DNA of 64,000 nt from Pseudooctadecabacter jejudonensis (GCF_900172275.1 NZ_FWFT01000002.1:763065-827064); one strand, 5' to 3'; numbered from the stretch's first letter, positions 8,329 through 17,144 are shown. Made by a program: numbers and translations. The notes: generated by a model not told the origin, from the letters alone.

Positions 8329-9336
8329 TCAAAGGTTGGCGAGCCGTCTGTCCGTCAGGTTCAGGCGCCCCGCGACGATGGGGGCCACTGTTTTGCGAAG
8401 GTCGGGGTCTTGCGCCAGCAAGAGGTCGAGCTCATCCAGGCGGTTCATCGCGATCAGTTCGGCGACCTCCGCGCTTGGAAGGGCGTGAACCGGTTGGATC
8501 AACTCAACGCGGGCCTCAGGGATCAGGGCGCGGGTGGCGTTGGGGTCAAGTGTGGTTTCGACAAAGGCGTAGATGCCGGTGCCCTTCGCGGGCAGTGCAA
8601 ACGGGCTGAGGGTGACGCCCGTGACCGCGTCATGGGCCATCAGATCGGCCCTGATCTGGGCGCCCTCGGTGGCGATGCGGTTGCCGGTGCCTTCGCCATC
8701 GGACCAGTTGAACAGGCCGCGCGTGATGGCGTTGTAAAGGCGTTTGCCGGTGGCCATCCAGATGCGGGTGGGCAGGGATTTGCGGGCGAGAATGCGGCGT
8801 TCGGTGGCCGTCAGCAGATGTGGCGCGTAGCGACGTTTTTGTTTGAGAAGGTGGCGCAGGTCTTCGTAGCCCATGGTGCGGTAGAGCCAGCCGCGCCGCC
8901 GGTGGACGGAGGCCAATTGGAAGTCGATGACTTCCGCTTGGCCGTCTGGCCCCATCAGCCAGTTTTGCGGCTTTGCCAGATCGTTGTGCGTCACACCCCG
9001 CCGCCGCATGTCGCGCAGGATGCGTTTGGCGTCGGAGTAAAAGGCGGCATCACTGGGTTTGGACAGGTTCAGCGGCATACCGTCGGACCAGCTGCGCAAG
9101 ATGCCCGCCCTGTCTTCGCGGATCAGATCGGGGGTGCCTGGGATTCCGGTGACAGTGCGCAGGGCGCGGGTTTCCTTGCGTGCAAGGAAGGTCGCGATGG
9201 GTTTGGCCCACCAAGGCACGCCATCCAGTTTGCGCAGAACCAGTTTGGTGTCCGGCGCGTCTTCGAGGTGGCCGGAGACGGTTTCGGAAAATTCGTCACG
9301 TTTGTGGACGGTGGTGGGGATGAAGCGGGCGGGCAT
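8329..9336 (-). CDS. RIO/Ser-Thr kinase-like phosphotransferase with an extra C-terminal domain
   Basis: A 335-residue protein. The kinase-like core shows a catalytic loop HNDLAKPQN (His117, Asp119, Asn125) and a metal-binding IDF (Asp138), with Lys36 as candidate ATP lysine. This reduced layout resembles RIO1-like or lipopolysaccharide-type kinases rather than classical Hanks kinases. Residues about 225-335 do not belong to a kinase lobe; GIYAFVE followed by IQPVHALP and LIAMNRLDELDLL resembles the C-terminal subdomain of acyl-CoA/AMP-dependent synthetases, though that is pattern memory, not an alignment. The substrate is unknown. It faces the rluA-type gene and is transcribed alone. Confidence 0.7.
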   Translation of the reverse strand: MPARFIPTTVHKRDEFSETVSGHLEDAPDTKLVLRKLDGVPWWAKPIATFLARKETRALRTVTGIPGTPDLIREDRAGILRSWSDGMPLNLSKPSDAAFYSDAKRILRDMRRRGVTHNDLAKPQNWLMGPDGQAEVIDFQLASVHRRRGWLYRTMGYEDLRHLLKQKRRYAPHLLTATERRILARKSLPTRIWMATGKRLYNAITRGLFNWSDGEGTGNRIATEGAQIRADLMAHDAVTGVTLSPFALPAKGTGIYAFVETTLDPNATRALIPEARVELIQPVHALPSAEVAELIAMNRLDELDLLLAQDPDLRKTVAPIVAGRLNLTDRRLANL

Positions 9337-9410
9337 GGGATGGTGTTACCCGCCCCGCAAGACTGGGGCAAGCACCCGCGCCATAGGCGCGAACGCTTGC
9401 TGGGTCTGGA

Positions 9411-10835
9411 TCAGGACGTCCAGCCTGAGACGGCTTTGACCTCAAGGAATTCCTCAAGCCCGTAGAGGCCGCCTTCGCGTCCGTTGCCGGATTGTTTGTA
9501 CCCACCAAAGGGGGAGCCTTGGGCAAAGCCTTTGCCGTTGGTTTCCACCATGCCGGAGCGCAGGCGGCGGGCGGCGTAGTGGCGCTTTTCGTCGTCTGGG
9601 GTCTGGATGTAGTTGGTCAGGCCGTAGTCGGTGTCGTTGGCGATCGCGATGGCCTCATCAATGGTGTCGAACTTCATGATCGCCAAAACGGGGCCGAAGA
9701 CCTCTTCGCGTGCGATGGTCATGTCGTTGGTCACATCGGCGATGACCGTTGGCTTGACGTAGTAGCCGCGGTTCAACCCGTCGGGGCGCCCAAGGCCCCC
9801 GGCAGTCAGGCGGCCTTCGCCCATGCCGACCTCAATCAACCCTTGGATTTTGTCGAATTGCGCTTTGGACACGACAGGGCCGATGTGCTGGCCTTCTTCG
9901 GAGGCGGGACCGACGTGGGTTTCGTTGGCCACGCGTGTGGCGATTTCAACGGCCTCATCATAGAAGCTGGATTCAACCAGCATCCGCGTTGGTGCGTTGC
10001 ACGATTGGCCCGAATTGCGGAAACAGCGGGACGCGCCGTATTCCACGCCCTTTTCGCCTGCATCCGCAAAGACCAGATTGGCGCCTTTACCGCCCAGTTC
10101 AAGGCTGACCCGTTTGAGGGTGTCGGCCGCCGATTTCGAGATCAGCTTACCTGCGCGGGACGATCCGGTGAAGGAGACCATGTCGACGTCCGGATGCGCG
10201 CTGAGCTGGGAGCCCACGCCTGCGCCGTCGCCGTTGACCATGTTGAACACGCCTTTGGGGAAGCCAGCCTCGTCCATGAATTCTGCAAAGAGCGAACCAG
10301 ACAATGGGGCGATTTCGGAGGGTTTCAGCACTGTTGTGCAGCCCACGGCGATGGCGGGCACGGCCTTGAGCACCACCTGGTTCATCGGCCAGTTCCATGG
10401 CGTGATCAGGGCGCAGACGCCGATGGGTTCCAGCAAGGTTTTTTCCGTGCCTGTGAAGTCACGTTCGAAGGACATCTTATCGAAGGCTTTGATGAACCCT
10501 TCGAGGTGCCAGGACCCTGCGCCCACCTGATTGACGCGGGACATGGAAATCGGAGCGCCCATTTCCATGGACATGGCCTGTGCCATTTCCTCTTGGCGGT
10601 CGTTGTAGACCTCAAGCAGTTTGTGCAGCAGAGCCATCTTTTCGGATTTATCGACAAAGGCCCAATCGGCGAAGGCGGCTTTGGCGGCAGCTACGGCAGC
10701 GTCGGTGTCGGCCTGATCGCCCAATGAAATGACCGCGCAGGCCTCTTCGGTGGAGGGATCGATGACCTCATAGTCGTTGGCCTTGGCTGGGGCGACCCAT
10801 TGGCCGTTGATGTAGAATTCGCGTTTTTCGAGCAT
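9411..10835 (-). CDS. NAD(P)-dependent aldehyde dehydrogenase
   Basis: A 474-residue cytosolic aldehyde dehydrogenase with the complete active site: ITPWNWP (Asn148, oxyanion hole), general base Glu246 in LELGGK and nucleophile Cys279 in GQSCNAP. It oxidises an aldehyde to the acid with NAD(P). Substrate class is not evident. The ATG at 10835 is chosen over an upstream start at 10946, since it follows a GGAGA site and begins with the usual REFYINGQW; the longer version would run across the divergent peroxiredoxin start. It shares an 88-base promoter region with that gene, so the two may be co-regulated in carbonyl or oxidative stress. Confidence 0.92.
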   Translation of the reverse strand: MLEKREFYINGQWVAPAKANDYEVIDPSTEEACAVISLGDQADTDAAVAAAKAAFADWAFVDKSEKMALLHKLLEVYNDRQEEMAQAMSMEMGAPISMSRVNQVGAGSWHLEGFIKAFDKMSFERDFTGTEKTLLEPIGVCALITPWNWPMNQVVLKAVPAIAVGCTTVLKPSEIAPLSGSLFAEFMDEAGFPKGVFNMVNGDGAGVGSQLSAHPDVDMVSFTGSSRAGKLISKSAADTLKRVSLELGGKGANLVFADAGEKGVEYGASRCFRNSGQSCNAPTRMLVESSFYDEAVEIATRVANETHVGPASEEGQHIGPVVSKAQFDKIQGLIEVGMGEGRLTAGGLGRPDGLNRGYYVKPTVIADVTNDMTIAREEVFGPVLAIMKFDTIDEAIAIANDTDYGLTNYIQTPDDEKRHYAARRLRSGMVETNGKGFAQGSPFGGYKQSGNGREGGLYGLEEFLEVKAVSGWTS

Positions 10836-10865
10836 GGAAAGTCTCCGCTGTGTGCTGTCCAGTTG

Positions 10866-10893
10866 GATCGATCGATCTAACGTCATATATGAC
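10866..10893. promoter_or_regulatory. paired 12-base palindromes in the divergent aldehyde dehydrogenase/peroxiredoxin promoter
   Basis: Two perfect palindromes lie four bases apart between the divergent starts: GATCGATCGATC at 10866-10877 and GTCATATATGAC at 10882-10893. Their position between both start codons suits operators for a dimeric regulator. The regulator is not identifiable here. Confidence 0.5.
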
Positions 10894-10923
10894 TGACAGA
10901 CGCTGACAAGAAGGAGAGCCGAC

Positions 10924-11577
10924 ATGGGCTTGCGCATCAACGACACTATTCCGGATTTGACGGTGGAAACCGATCAAGGGACCGTTTCCCTGCATGATTG
11001 GGTTGGCGACAGCTGGGCCATTATTTTTAGCCATCCGAAAGACTTTACGCCTGTCTGCACCACGGAATTCGGCGCGGTCGCACAGCTGGCAGACGAGTGG
11101 GAAAAACGCGACACCAAGGTGATGGGCGTGTCCGTGGACGGTGTGGAAGAGCACAAGAAGTGGAAGCAGGACATTGAAGCCGTTGGCGGCGCGCCTGCGA
11201 ACTTCCCGATTGTGGCTGACGATGGTCTGGAGATTTCCAAGGCCTTCGACATGTTGCCTGCGGAGGCTTACATGCCGGATGGGCGCACGCCTGCGGACAG
11301 TGCGACGGTTCGGTCGGTCTTTATCATCGGGCCGGACAAGCAGTTGAAACTGTCGATGACGTATCCGATGACTGTGGGTCGCAACTTTGCCGAGGTGCTG
11401 CGGGCGCTGGATGGGTTGCAGACCTCTGCCCGTGAGGGCGTGGCCACGCCTGCGAATTGGCAGGTCGGTCAGGATGTGGTGGTGCCCGTGGCCGTGTCCG
11501 ACGAGGATGCGATTGCGAAATATGGATCGATCGACACCAAACTTCCGTATCTGCGGATGGCGAAGCTGCCAGAATAG
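10924..11577 (+). CDS. 1-Cys peroxiredoxin (Prx6-type)
   Basis: A 217-residue AhpC/TSA-family thiol peroxidase. The peroxidatic Cys45 lies in the Prx6-type motif PVCTTE. No resolving cysteine is present elsewhere in the chain, consistent with 1-Cys chemistry. The C-terminal extension after about residue 160 (LPYLRMAKLP) is the Prx6 dimerisation region. It reduces hydrogen peroxide and organic peroxides in the cytosol. An AAGGAGAG ribosome site precedes the ATG. It is divergent from the aldehyde dehydrogenase and is followed by a hairpin terminator. Confidence 0.93.
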   Translation: MGLRINDTIPDLTVETDQGTVSLHDWVGDSWAIIFSHPKDFTPVCTTEFGAVAQLADEWEKRDTKVMGVSVDGVEEHKKWKQDIEAVGGAPANFPIVADDGLEISKAFDMLPAEAYMPDGRTPADSATVRSVFIIGPDKQLKLSMTYPMTVGRNFAEVLRALDGLQTSAREGVATPANWQVGQDVVVPVAVSDEDAIAKYGSIDTKLPYLRMAKLPE

Positions 11578-11640
11578 AAGGCCCGTCGAGCGACGCTGTC
11601 TGCTGCGCAGAAGCGCCCCGCCCGCCGTCCCATGAGAGGT

Positions 11641-11665
11641 CCCGCCCTGTTTGGGCGGGGCTTTT
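11641..11665 (+). terminator. Rho-independent terminator of the peroxiredoxin gene
   Basis: A seven-base CCCGCCC/GGGCGGG stem with a five-base loop followed by GCTTTT, 63 bases after the peroxiredoxin stop. The T-run is on the plus strand only. Confidence 0.75.
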
Positions 11666-11668
11666 GAT

Positions 11669-12208
11669 TTAGGCGTGCAGGACGACGACCGTGTCCATCG
11701 GGACGCGGGAATATAAGTCTTCGACGTCCGCATTGGTCATGCGTACGCACCCATTCGACACGCGTCGGCCGATGCCGGAATTGTCTGGCGTGCCATGGAT
11801 GCGCAAGAACGTGTCCCTGCCGCCACGATACAAATAAAGCGCCCGCGCGCCCAGCGGGTTGTCGCCCCCGCCGTCCATGCCGTCGGCGAAGGGGCCATAT
11901 TTTTCGGGATCACGACGGATCATCGCAGGAGTGGGTGTCCAGCGCGGCCATTCGGCCTTGCGGCGGATTCGGTAGGTGCCTGGACGCCAACGGTCCTGAG
12001 GTGCGATGCCGACCTCGTAGCGGAGGGCTTCGCGGTTGGGCAATGTCCAATAGAGCGCAAAATTCGACGGTGTGACGTGGACTTGTCCCGCAGGCACATC
12101 ACCGGCCAAAGGCACGATGCGCGGTGCTGCGGCCGAGGCAGACAGCGCCGCGGGCGCGGCCAAGGTCGCCGCGGCAGTGGTCATCAGCGTGCGTCGGTTC
12201 ATCATCAT
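11669..12208 (-). CDS. L,D-transpeptidase (YkuD fold), exported
   Basis: A 179-residue protein with an Arg-Arg-containing signal sequence (residues 1-28, NRRTLMTTAAAT then an Ala-rich stretch), then a YkuD catalytic domain. The catalytic pair is His138 (RIHGT) and Cys154 (SNGCVRM). Such enzymes cross-link peptidoglycan 3-3 or attach proteins to it in the periplasm. The ATG at 12208 is the first of three in a row, spaced six bases from AAGGA; the others are equally possible. It is a tandem paralog of the gene at 12291. Confidence 0.88.
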   Translation of the reverse strand: MMMNRRTLMTTAAATLAAPAALSASAAAPRIVPLAGDVPAGQVHVTPSNFALYWTLPNREALRYEVGIAPQDRWRPGTYRIRRKAEWPRWTPTPAMIRRDPEKYGPFADGMDGGGDNPLGARALYLYRGGRDTFLRIHGTPDNSGIGRRVSNGCVRMTNADVEDLYSRVPMDTVVVLHA

Positions 12209-12290
12209 TGTTTGTCCTTTCGATACCAAGATCGTTTGAGGACACAACGGCACGGATGCGGGTGAAGTTCCGGTGACCGCCAAACGGGCT

Positions 12291-12845
12291 TTAGTGCAAA
12301 ACAGCGCGGGTGCCCAAGGGCACGCGGTTGTACAGGTCAGAGATATGACTGTTCACCAGACGCACGCAGCCATTGGACACAGCAGACCCGATGGTGCGGG
12401 GCGCGTTGGTGCCATGGATGCGCAGGAAGGTGTCACGGTTGCCTTGGAACAGATACAGCGCACGGGCACCCAGCGGGTTGTTGATGCCGCCTTCCATGCC
12501 ATCGGCGTATTGTTCGTAAGCTGCGGGATCACGTTCGATCATATCGGGCGTTGGTGTCCAGCTGGGCCATTCCTTCTTGGCGTTGATCCGGAAATCGCCG
12601 CTTTCATAGAGGCCACGGCGGCCGATGCCGACTGCGTATTCCAGCGCAAGGCCGGGGCCAAGCATCCAGTAGAGTTTGAACGATTGGGGTTCGACGTGAA
12701 TTTCACCGGGCGCGTAGTCGCGGTCAATTTGAACAACGCGGGGCAGCTGACTTTCTGGGACAAGGTATTGTGCGGAGGCTGGGCCTGCGGCGGCCAGACC
12801 GGCCGTGGCAGCGGCGGTATTCAAAAATGTACGGCGCGTAATCAT
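12291..12845 (-). CDS. L,D-transpeptidase (YkuD fold), exported, tandem paralog
   Basis: A 184-residue protein with the same plan as its neighbour: TRRTFLNT Arg-Arg signal peptide up to about residue 25, and a YkuD domain with His144 and Cys160 in SNGCVRL. The cores share long identical stretches such as NPLGARALYL and DTFLRIHGT, so they arose by duplication. AAGGGG lies upstream of the ATG at 12845. The two are on the same strand 82 bases apart and may form one transcript. Two copies could differ in acyl acceptor or timing; this is inference. Confidence 0.88.
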   Translation of the reverse strand: MITRRTFLNTAAATAGLAAAGPASAQYLVPESQLPRVVQIDRDYAPGEIHVEPQSFKLYWMLGPGLALEYAVGIGRRGLYESGDFRINAKKEWPSWTPTPDMIERDPAAYEQYADGMEGGINNPLGARALYLFQGNRDTFLRIHGTNAPRTIGSAVSNGCVRLVNSHISDLYNRVPLGTRAVLH

Positions 12846-13019
12846 GATGTTCCCCTTGGTGTCTGTCTTCAATTGTATGCCGTGGATGTCAGATTCGGGG
12901 CAAGGGGAGCATTCTCAAGTTTTGGTCAGGATTTCCAGACCGTTGTCGTGACGACACCACCAAACCGCAGGACGATGAAACGTCGGTTTGTGCGATGTCA
13001 GGTGGAGCGTGAGACATGA

Positions 13020-13053
13020 GCCGGAAAACAAAGGCCCCGACGCTGTCGGGGCC
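13020..13053 (-). terminator. Rho-independent terminator of the outer-membrane protein gene
   Basis: A nine-base perfect stem GGCCCCGAC/GTCGGGGCC with a three-base loop, followed on the minus strand by TTTGTTTT. It lies 25 bases after the stop of the barrel protein. Confidence 0.85.
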
Positions 13054-13078
13054 CTCGGTATTCAGGTGTCTTGATGTC

Positions 13079-13753
13079 TTAAAACGCGAACCGAACGCCG
13101 AAATTCACGGTGACAGTATCGACGTCGTCACCAACGGAGCCTGTGATCGTCCCGTCTGGGGCACGACGCGCGGATTCGATGTCAAAGTCACGGATAAACC
13201 GCACATCTGCAAACACGTCCATCGTATCGGATACGGCGTAGGCACCACCGGCGATGATTTGGGCTGTGAGGCCTTCGTCAGTGTCCGCAAGCGTCACGCC
13301 AGGCCCGTAGGAGATGTCAAAATCCGTCGAGGCGATGCCCAGACCCCCGCCGAGATATGGCGTAACGGGGCCAGCTGTTGGAAAGTCTTTGTACAGGTTT
13401 GCGAACAATCGCGTGGTGTTCAGCCCGCCATTTGCCGGTTCTTGGCCGGGACCGTTGCCAGAGAAATCTGTGTTGTCGATATTGGTCTCAGAGTACGACA
13501 GTTCAATCTCTCCGCGCACGCCGTCGCCCAATTGAGGCAGGCCGCGACCGACGCCGAACCCGATGGAATGGCCATCATCAAAAAAGGTTTGAACGTTGGC
13601 GGGGTTGCCGCCCACCACGCCTTCAAAGGTTGGCTCTTGGGAGACTGCAAAACCGCCAAAGGCAAAGCCGTAAAGGGCTGTTGAGGAATGACCCTCCGCC
13701 ATGGCGGAAGTTGCGAACAAGGTCGCGGCGAAAATGGGTAGGGATTTGAACAT
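13079..13753 (-). CDS. outer-membrane beta-barrel protein
   Basis: A 224-residue protein with a clear signal peptide (residues 1-19, ending TSAMA) and alternating hydrophobic/polar strands ending in a terminal Phe (NFGVRFAF), the usual C-terminal signal for outer-membrane insertion. Motifs such as YLGGGLGIAS and GAYAVSDTMDVFADVRF match the OmpW/opacity-type porin-like barrels of alphaproteobacteria. It probably forms an eight-stranded barrel with a structural or small-pore role. The ATG at 13753 is chosen for its signal peptide; the frame extends upstream without sense. Direct repeats about 120 bases upstream may control it. Confidence 0.82.
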   Translation of the reverse strand: MFKSLPIFAATLFATSAMAEGHSSTALYGFAFGGFAVSQEPTFEGVVGGNPANVQTFFDDGHSIGFGVGRGLPQLGDGVRGEIELSYSETNIDNTDFSGNGPGQEPANGGLNTTRLFANLYKDFPTAGPVTPYLGGGLGIASTDFDISYGPGVTLADTDEGLTAQIIAGGAYAVSDTMDVFADVRFIRDFDIESARRAPDGTITGSVGDDVDTVTVNFGVRFAF

Positions 13754-13867
13754 GGGAAACCTAACGCGGTTTGAGGGGGGAGAGTATGCTGAAGAGCCAG
13801 CGGTGATGCCCATTTCGTACGCCACTGTATACGAGGCGTCATTACACTGATCTTCACATGCGCGCCC

Positions 13868-13901
13868 TGAAACGTGAGTGACGTTTCACAATCGTGAGTG
13901 A
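13868..13901. promoter_or_regulatory. inverted and direct repeats upstream of the barrel-protein gene
   Basis: TGAAACGT and ACGTTTCA form an eight-base inverted repeat around five bases (13868-13888). In addition CGTGAGTGA occurs twice, at 13873 and 13893, exactly 20 bases apart (about two helical turns). This suits binding of a regulator on one DNA face. It lies between the pnp terminator and the barrel gene promoter region. Confidence 0.4.
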
Positions 13902-13945
13902 ATAAATTTTCCAGATCCCGCAGAAGTCGATTTATCAAATAAAAA

Positions 13946-13970
13946 CAGGCCCCTGCGGGACAGGGGCCTG
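13946..13970 (-). terminator. Rho-independent terminator of pnp
   Basis: A ten-base perfect stem CAGGCCCCTG/CAGGGGCCTG with a five-base loop. On the minus strand it is followed by TTTTTATTT, 25 bases after the pnp stop. Confidence 0.9.
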
Positions 13971-13995
13971 TTCATTTTGCTTTAGGAAAGAAGAT

Positions 13996-16128
13996 TTAGT
14001 CTTCTTTTTCTTCTTTCGTGATCTCTTCGCCGGATTCCTGATCGACCATCTTCATGGCCAAACGGACCTTGCCGCGGTCATCAAAGCCCAAGAGCTTTAC
14101 GAAGACCTCTTGGCCTTCTTTCAGAACGTCGGACGGATGGTTCAGGCGACGGTTTTCGATCTGGCTGACGTGCACGAGGCCGTCTTTCTTGCCGAAGAAG
14201 TTCACGAAGGCGCCGAAGTCGACGATTTTGACGACTGTGCCTTTGTAGATCATGCCTTCCTCAGGCTCTGCTACGATCGAGTGGATCATGTCGTAGGCCT
14301 TCTTGATCGATTCGCCGTTGGGCGATGCGATCTTGACCACGCCGTCGTCGTTGATGTCGACCTTGGCGCCGGACACTTCCACGATTTCGCGGATGACCTT
14401 ACCACCGGAGCCGATGACTTCGCGGATTTTGTCCGTTGGAACCTGCATCGTTTCGATGCGTGGTGCGTGAACGGAGAAGTCGGAGGCACTGGAGAGTGCC
14501 TTGTTCATCTCACCCAGGATGTGCATCCGGCCTTCTTTGGCCTGTGCCAGGGCTTTCTTCATGATCTCGGGCGTGATGCCTGCGATCTTGATGTCCATCT
14601 GCAGGGACGTGATGCCGTTCTCAGTCCCGGCCACTTTGAAGTCCATGTCGCCCAAGTGGTCTTCGTCGCCCAGGATGTCGGACAGAACCGCGTAGGATCC
14701 GTCCTCTTCGAGGATCAGACCCATGGCCACCCCGGCAACCGGTGCTTTCAGCGGCACGCCTGCGTCCATCATGGACAGGGAGCCACCACAGACGGACGCC
14801 ATAGAGGACGAACCGTTGGATTCTGTGATCTCGGACACCACGCGGACGGTGTAGGGGAAATCGGTGGCGGCGGGCAGAACGGCCTGAAGGGCGCGCCATG
14901 CCAGTTTGCCGTGACCAATCTCACGACGTCCGGGAGGACCAAAACGGCCAACCTCACCCACCGAATAGGGAGGGAAGTTATAATGCAGCAGGAAGTTCGA
15001 CTTATACATGCCCTGCAGGCTGTCGATCATCTGCTCATCGTCGCCGGTGCCCAGTGTGGTCACGACCAGACCTTGGGTCTCACCACGGGTGAAGAGGGCA
15101 GAGCCGTGGGTCCGTGGCAGAAGGCCCACTTCGGACACGATGTCACGGATTTCGTCGGTCTTACGACCATCGATCCGCTTGCCGGTTTTCACGACGTCAC
15201 CGCGCAGGATGGACGCCTCAAGCTTTTTCATGGCGGAGCCAAGGTTGGCATCCTCAAGCTGCTCATCGCTCAGGGCTTCTTTGACCGTCTCGCGGGCGTT
15301 GGCCACGGCTGCCGTGCGTTCCTGCTTGTCGGTGATCGCAAAGGCGGCCCGCATTTCGGTTTCGCCAGCGGCTTTCACAGCGGCGTAGAGGTCCGAGTAA
15401 TCAGGCGCCTGGAAATCAAACGGCTCTTTCGCGGCGTCTTCGGCCAGATCAATGATCAGGTCGATCACGGGCTGGATCTGCTCATGGGCGAATTCAACGG
15501 CGCCGAGCATCTCTTCCTCGGTCAGCTCATAGGCCTCGGATTCGACCATCATCACGGCGTCTTTGGTGCCGGCCACAACAAGATCCAGACGCTGGTCTGG
15601 GTTGTTACGCAGGTTGTGCATGTCGTCGAGCTCAGGGTTCAGGATGTAATCGCCATCCTCATAGCCCACGCGGCAGGCAGCAATCGGGCCCATGAACGGC
15701 GCGCCGGAAATCGTCAATGCGGCGGAGGCGGCAACCATGGCAACCATGTCAGGATCGTTGACCAGATCGTGGCTGAGAACGGTACAGATCACGAGGACCT
15801 CGTTCTTGAAACCATCGACGAACAGCGGACGGATCGGACGGTCAATCAGACGGCTTGTCAGTGTCTCTTTTTCCGTGGGGCGCGCCTCACGCTTGAAGAA
15901 GCCACCCGGTACTTTACCGGCGGCGTAATACTTTTCGTTGTAGTGAACCGTCAGCGGGAAGAAGTCCTGCCCTGGTTTTTGTTGCTTGGCGAACGTCACG
16001 TTGGCCATGACAGAGGTTTCGCCATAGGTGGCGATCACGGAACCGTCTGCCTGACGGGCAACCTTGCCCGTTTCCAGTGTCAGCGTTTCTTCGCCCCACT
16101 GGATGGATTTTTTCACTTCTTTGAACAT
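13996..16128 (-). CDS. pnp: polyribonucleotide nucleotidyltransferase (PNPase)
   Basis: A 710-residue protein with the full family order: first RNase PH domain, alpha-helical linker, second catalytic RNase PH domain ([17 protein letters not shown] near residue 440), a KH domain ([12 protein letters not shown]) and a C-terminal S1 domain ([13 protein letters not shown]). It degrades RNA 3'-to-5' with phosphate as a trimer and belongs to the degradosome. The acidic EEKED tail is typical of the group. In many bacteria rpsO lies directly upstream; here rpsO is 3.4 kb away. Two hairpins in the leader may serve autoregulation. Confidence 0.97.
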   Translation of the reverse strand: MFKEVKKSIQWGEETLTLETGKVARQADGSVIATYGETSVMANVTFAKQQKPGQDFFPLTVHYNEKYYAAGKVPGGFFKREARPTEKETLTSRLIDRPIRPLFVDGFKNEVLVICTVLSHDLVNDPDMVAMVAASAALTISGAPFMGPIAACRVGYEDGDYILNPELDDMHNLRNNPDQRLDLVVAGTKDAVMMVESEAYELTEEEMLGAVEFAHEQIQPVIDLIIDLAEDAAKEPFDFQAPDYSDLYAAVKAAGETEMRAAFAITDKQERTAAVANARETVKEALSDEQLEDANLGSAMKKLEASILRGDVVKTGKRIDGRKTDEIRDIVSEVGLLPRTHGSALFTRGETQGLVVTTLGTGDDEQMIDSLQGMYKSNFLLHYNFPPYSVGEVGRFGPPGRREIGHGKLAWRALQAVLPAATDFPYTVRVVSEITESNGSSSMASVCGGSLSMMDAGVPLKAPVAGVAMGLILEEDGSYAVLSDILGDEDHLGDMDFKVAGTENGITSLQMDIKIAGITPEIMKKALAQAKEGRMHILGEMNKALSSASDFSVHAPRIETMQVPTDKIREVIGSGGKVIREIVEVSGAKVDINDDGVVKIASPNGESIKKAYDMIHSIVAEPEEGMIYKGTVVKIVDFGAFVNFFGKKDGLVHVSQIENRRLNHPSDVLKEGQEVFVKLLGFDDRGKVRLAMKMVDQESGEEITKEEKED

Positions 16129-16143
16129 TATCGTTTCCTATCA

Positions 16144-16200
16144 GGGGGCGCGCTTGGGCGTTCCCAAGTCCCCCGTGTCATTGGTGGCCCCATTGCCACC
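16144..16200 (-). promoter_or_regulatory. hairpin pair in the pnp 5' leader
   Basis: Two stem-loops lie within 75 bases upstream of the pnp start. One has CTTGGG/CCCAAG around CGTT with flanking GGGG/CCCC (16144-16174). The other is GGTGGC/GCCACC around six bases (16183-16200). In enterobacteria a leader stem-loop cut by RNase III lets PNPase repress its own mRNA; a similar role here is inferred from position. Neither has a T-run. Confidence 0.4.
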
Positions 16201-16283
16201 GACCCCAATCCTTTTGTGTGCGCCGGGGTCTTAAGCGTCACGTCTCAGATAAGCGCGCGTTTACACGGGTTTGGTACGTTTGG

Positions 16284-17144
16284 CTAGGGGTGCGACAACA
16301 GCTTCGCCAGCAGGGGATGGGGAAAGGTGCGGCGGCGGGTGATGGCGTAGAATGTCTCATGCAGGGCCAGATCGAAGGGCGCGGTTGTCAGGCGGCCTGC
16401 GGCGACCTCATCGCGCACGACGATGGGGGGCACGACGGCAAGGCCTTCGCCCTCACGGGCAAGCAGGCGGATCATCGCCATATCATCGACCTCAGCCGCG
16501 ATGCGCGGGGTGATGTTGTGCCTGTCGGCCTGTGCCAGAATGCCTGCTTTTATGGCGGGATCTGTGGGCAGGATCAGAGGTTCGGCCCGCAGCAGATCGG
16601 GCAAGGTCGCATGGCGCATCTGGTCGGGCCGCCCGTGGATTTGCACCGGTTGTTCGGCCAGTCTGTGGGTCAGGATGTCGGGGCCAATCGCGGTGCTGGG
16701 CAGGCTGTTGGACAACATAACATCAAGGTTGAGTGTCATCAGATCGGCCAGAAGCGCGGCTTCGGTGCCCGACCGTAGGATGATTTCAAAGTCATCGCGG
16801 TGCAGCGCAGGGCGCAGGAACGACAGCTGAAAATTGCGTGACAGGGTGGGCAGGGCACCGATGCGAAGGGTGGGCACGCTGCCTTCTTTTTGCAGCACCG
16901 CTAAAAGATCCTGGCCCGTTGCAAAGATGCGGTCGGCGTGGTCCAGCGCGATACGTCCGGCCTCTGTCAGCTCAAGTCGGCGGCCGATGCGTTCAAAAAA
17001 GGCGTGGCCCAACCTGTCTTCAAGCTGTTTGATCTGCATCGACAGGGCGGATTGCGACACGTTCAGCTTTTCGGCGGCGCGGGTCAGGTTGCCCTCATGC
17101 GCGACGGCGTGAAAATAGCGCAGGTGATGATAGTTCAGGTCCAT
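16284..17144 (-). CDS. LysR-family transcriptional regulator (NhaR-like)
   Basis: A 286-residue regulator. The N-terminal winged helix-turn-helix (residues 1-60) opens with LNYHHLRYFHAVA and NLTRAAEKLNVSQSALSMQIKQLE, the form seen in NhaR-like activators. The rest is a LysR substrate-binding domain. It is divergent from an SbtA-type bicarbonate/sodium transporter gene with a 91-base gap, the classical arrangement in which the regulator controls the neighbour and itself. NhaR responds to sodium and pH in enterobacteria, which would suit a sodium-dependent transporter; that is inference. Confidence 0.9.
   Translation of the reverse strand: MDLNYHHLRYFHAVAHEGNLTRAAEKLNVSQSALSMQIKQLEDRLGHAFFERIGRRLELTEAGRIALDHADRIFATGQDLLAVLQKEGSVPTLRIGALPTLSRNFQLSFLRPALHRDDFEIILRSGTEAALLADLMTLNLDVMLSNSLPSTAIGPDILTHRLAEQPVQIHGRPDQMRHATLPDLLRAEPLILPTDPAIKAGILAQADRHNITPRIAAEVDDMAMIRLLAREGEGLAVVPPIVVRDEVAAGRLTTAPFDLALHETFYAITRRRTFPHPLLAKLLSHP

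Noticed and set aside
8251..9465. 404-residue plus-strand open frame opposite the kinase-like gene
   Set aside because: The minus-strand product has kinase motifs (HNDLAKPQN, IDF), while the plus-strand product has low-complexity shadow composition.
14110..16287. 725-residue plus-strand open frame opposite pnp
   Set aside because: PNPase is complete and highly conserved on the minus strand. The antisense frame has no domain and is His/Gly/Asp-rich shadow.
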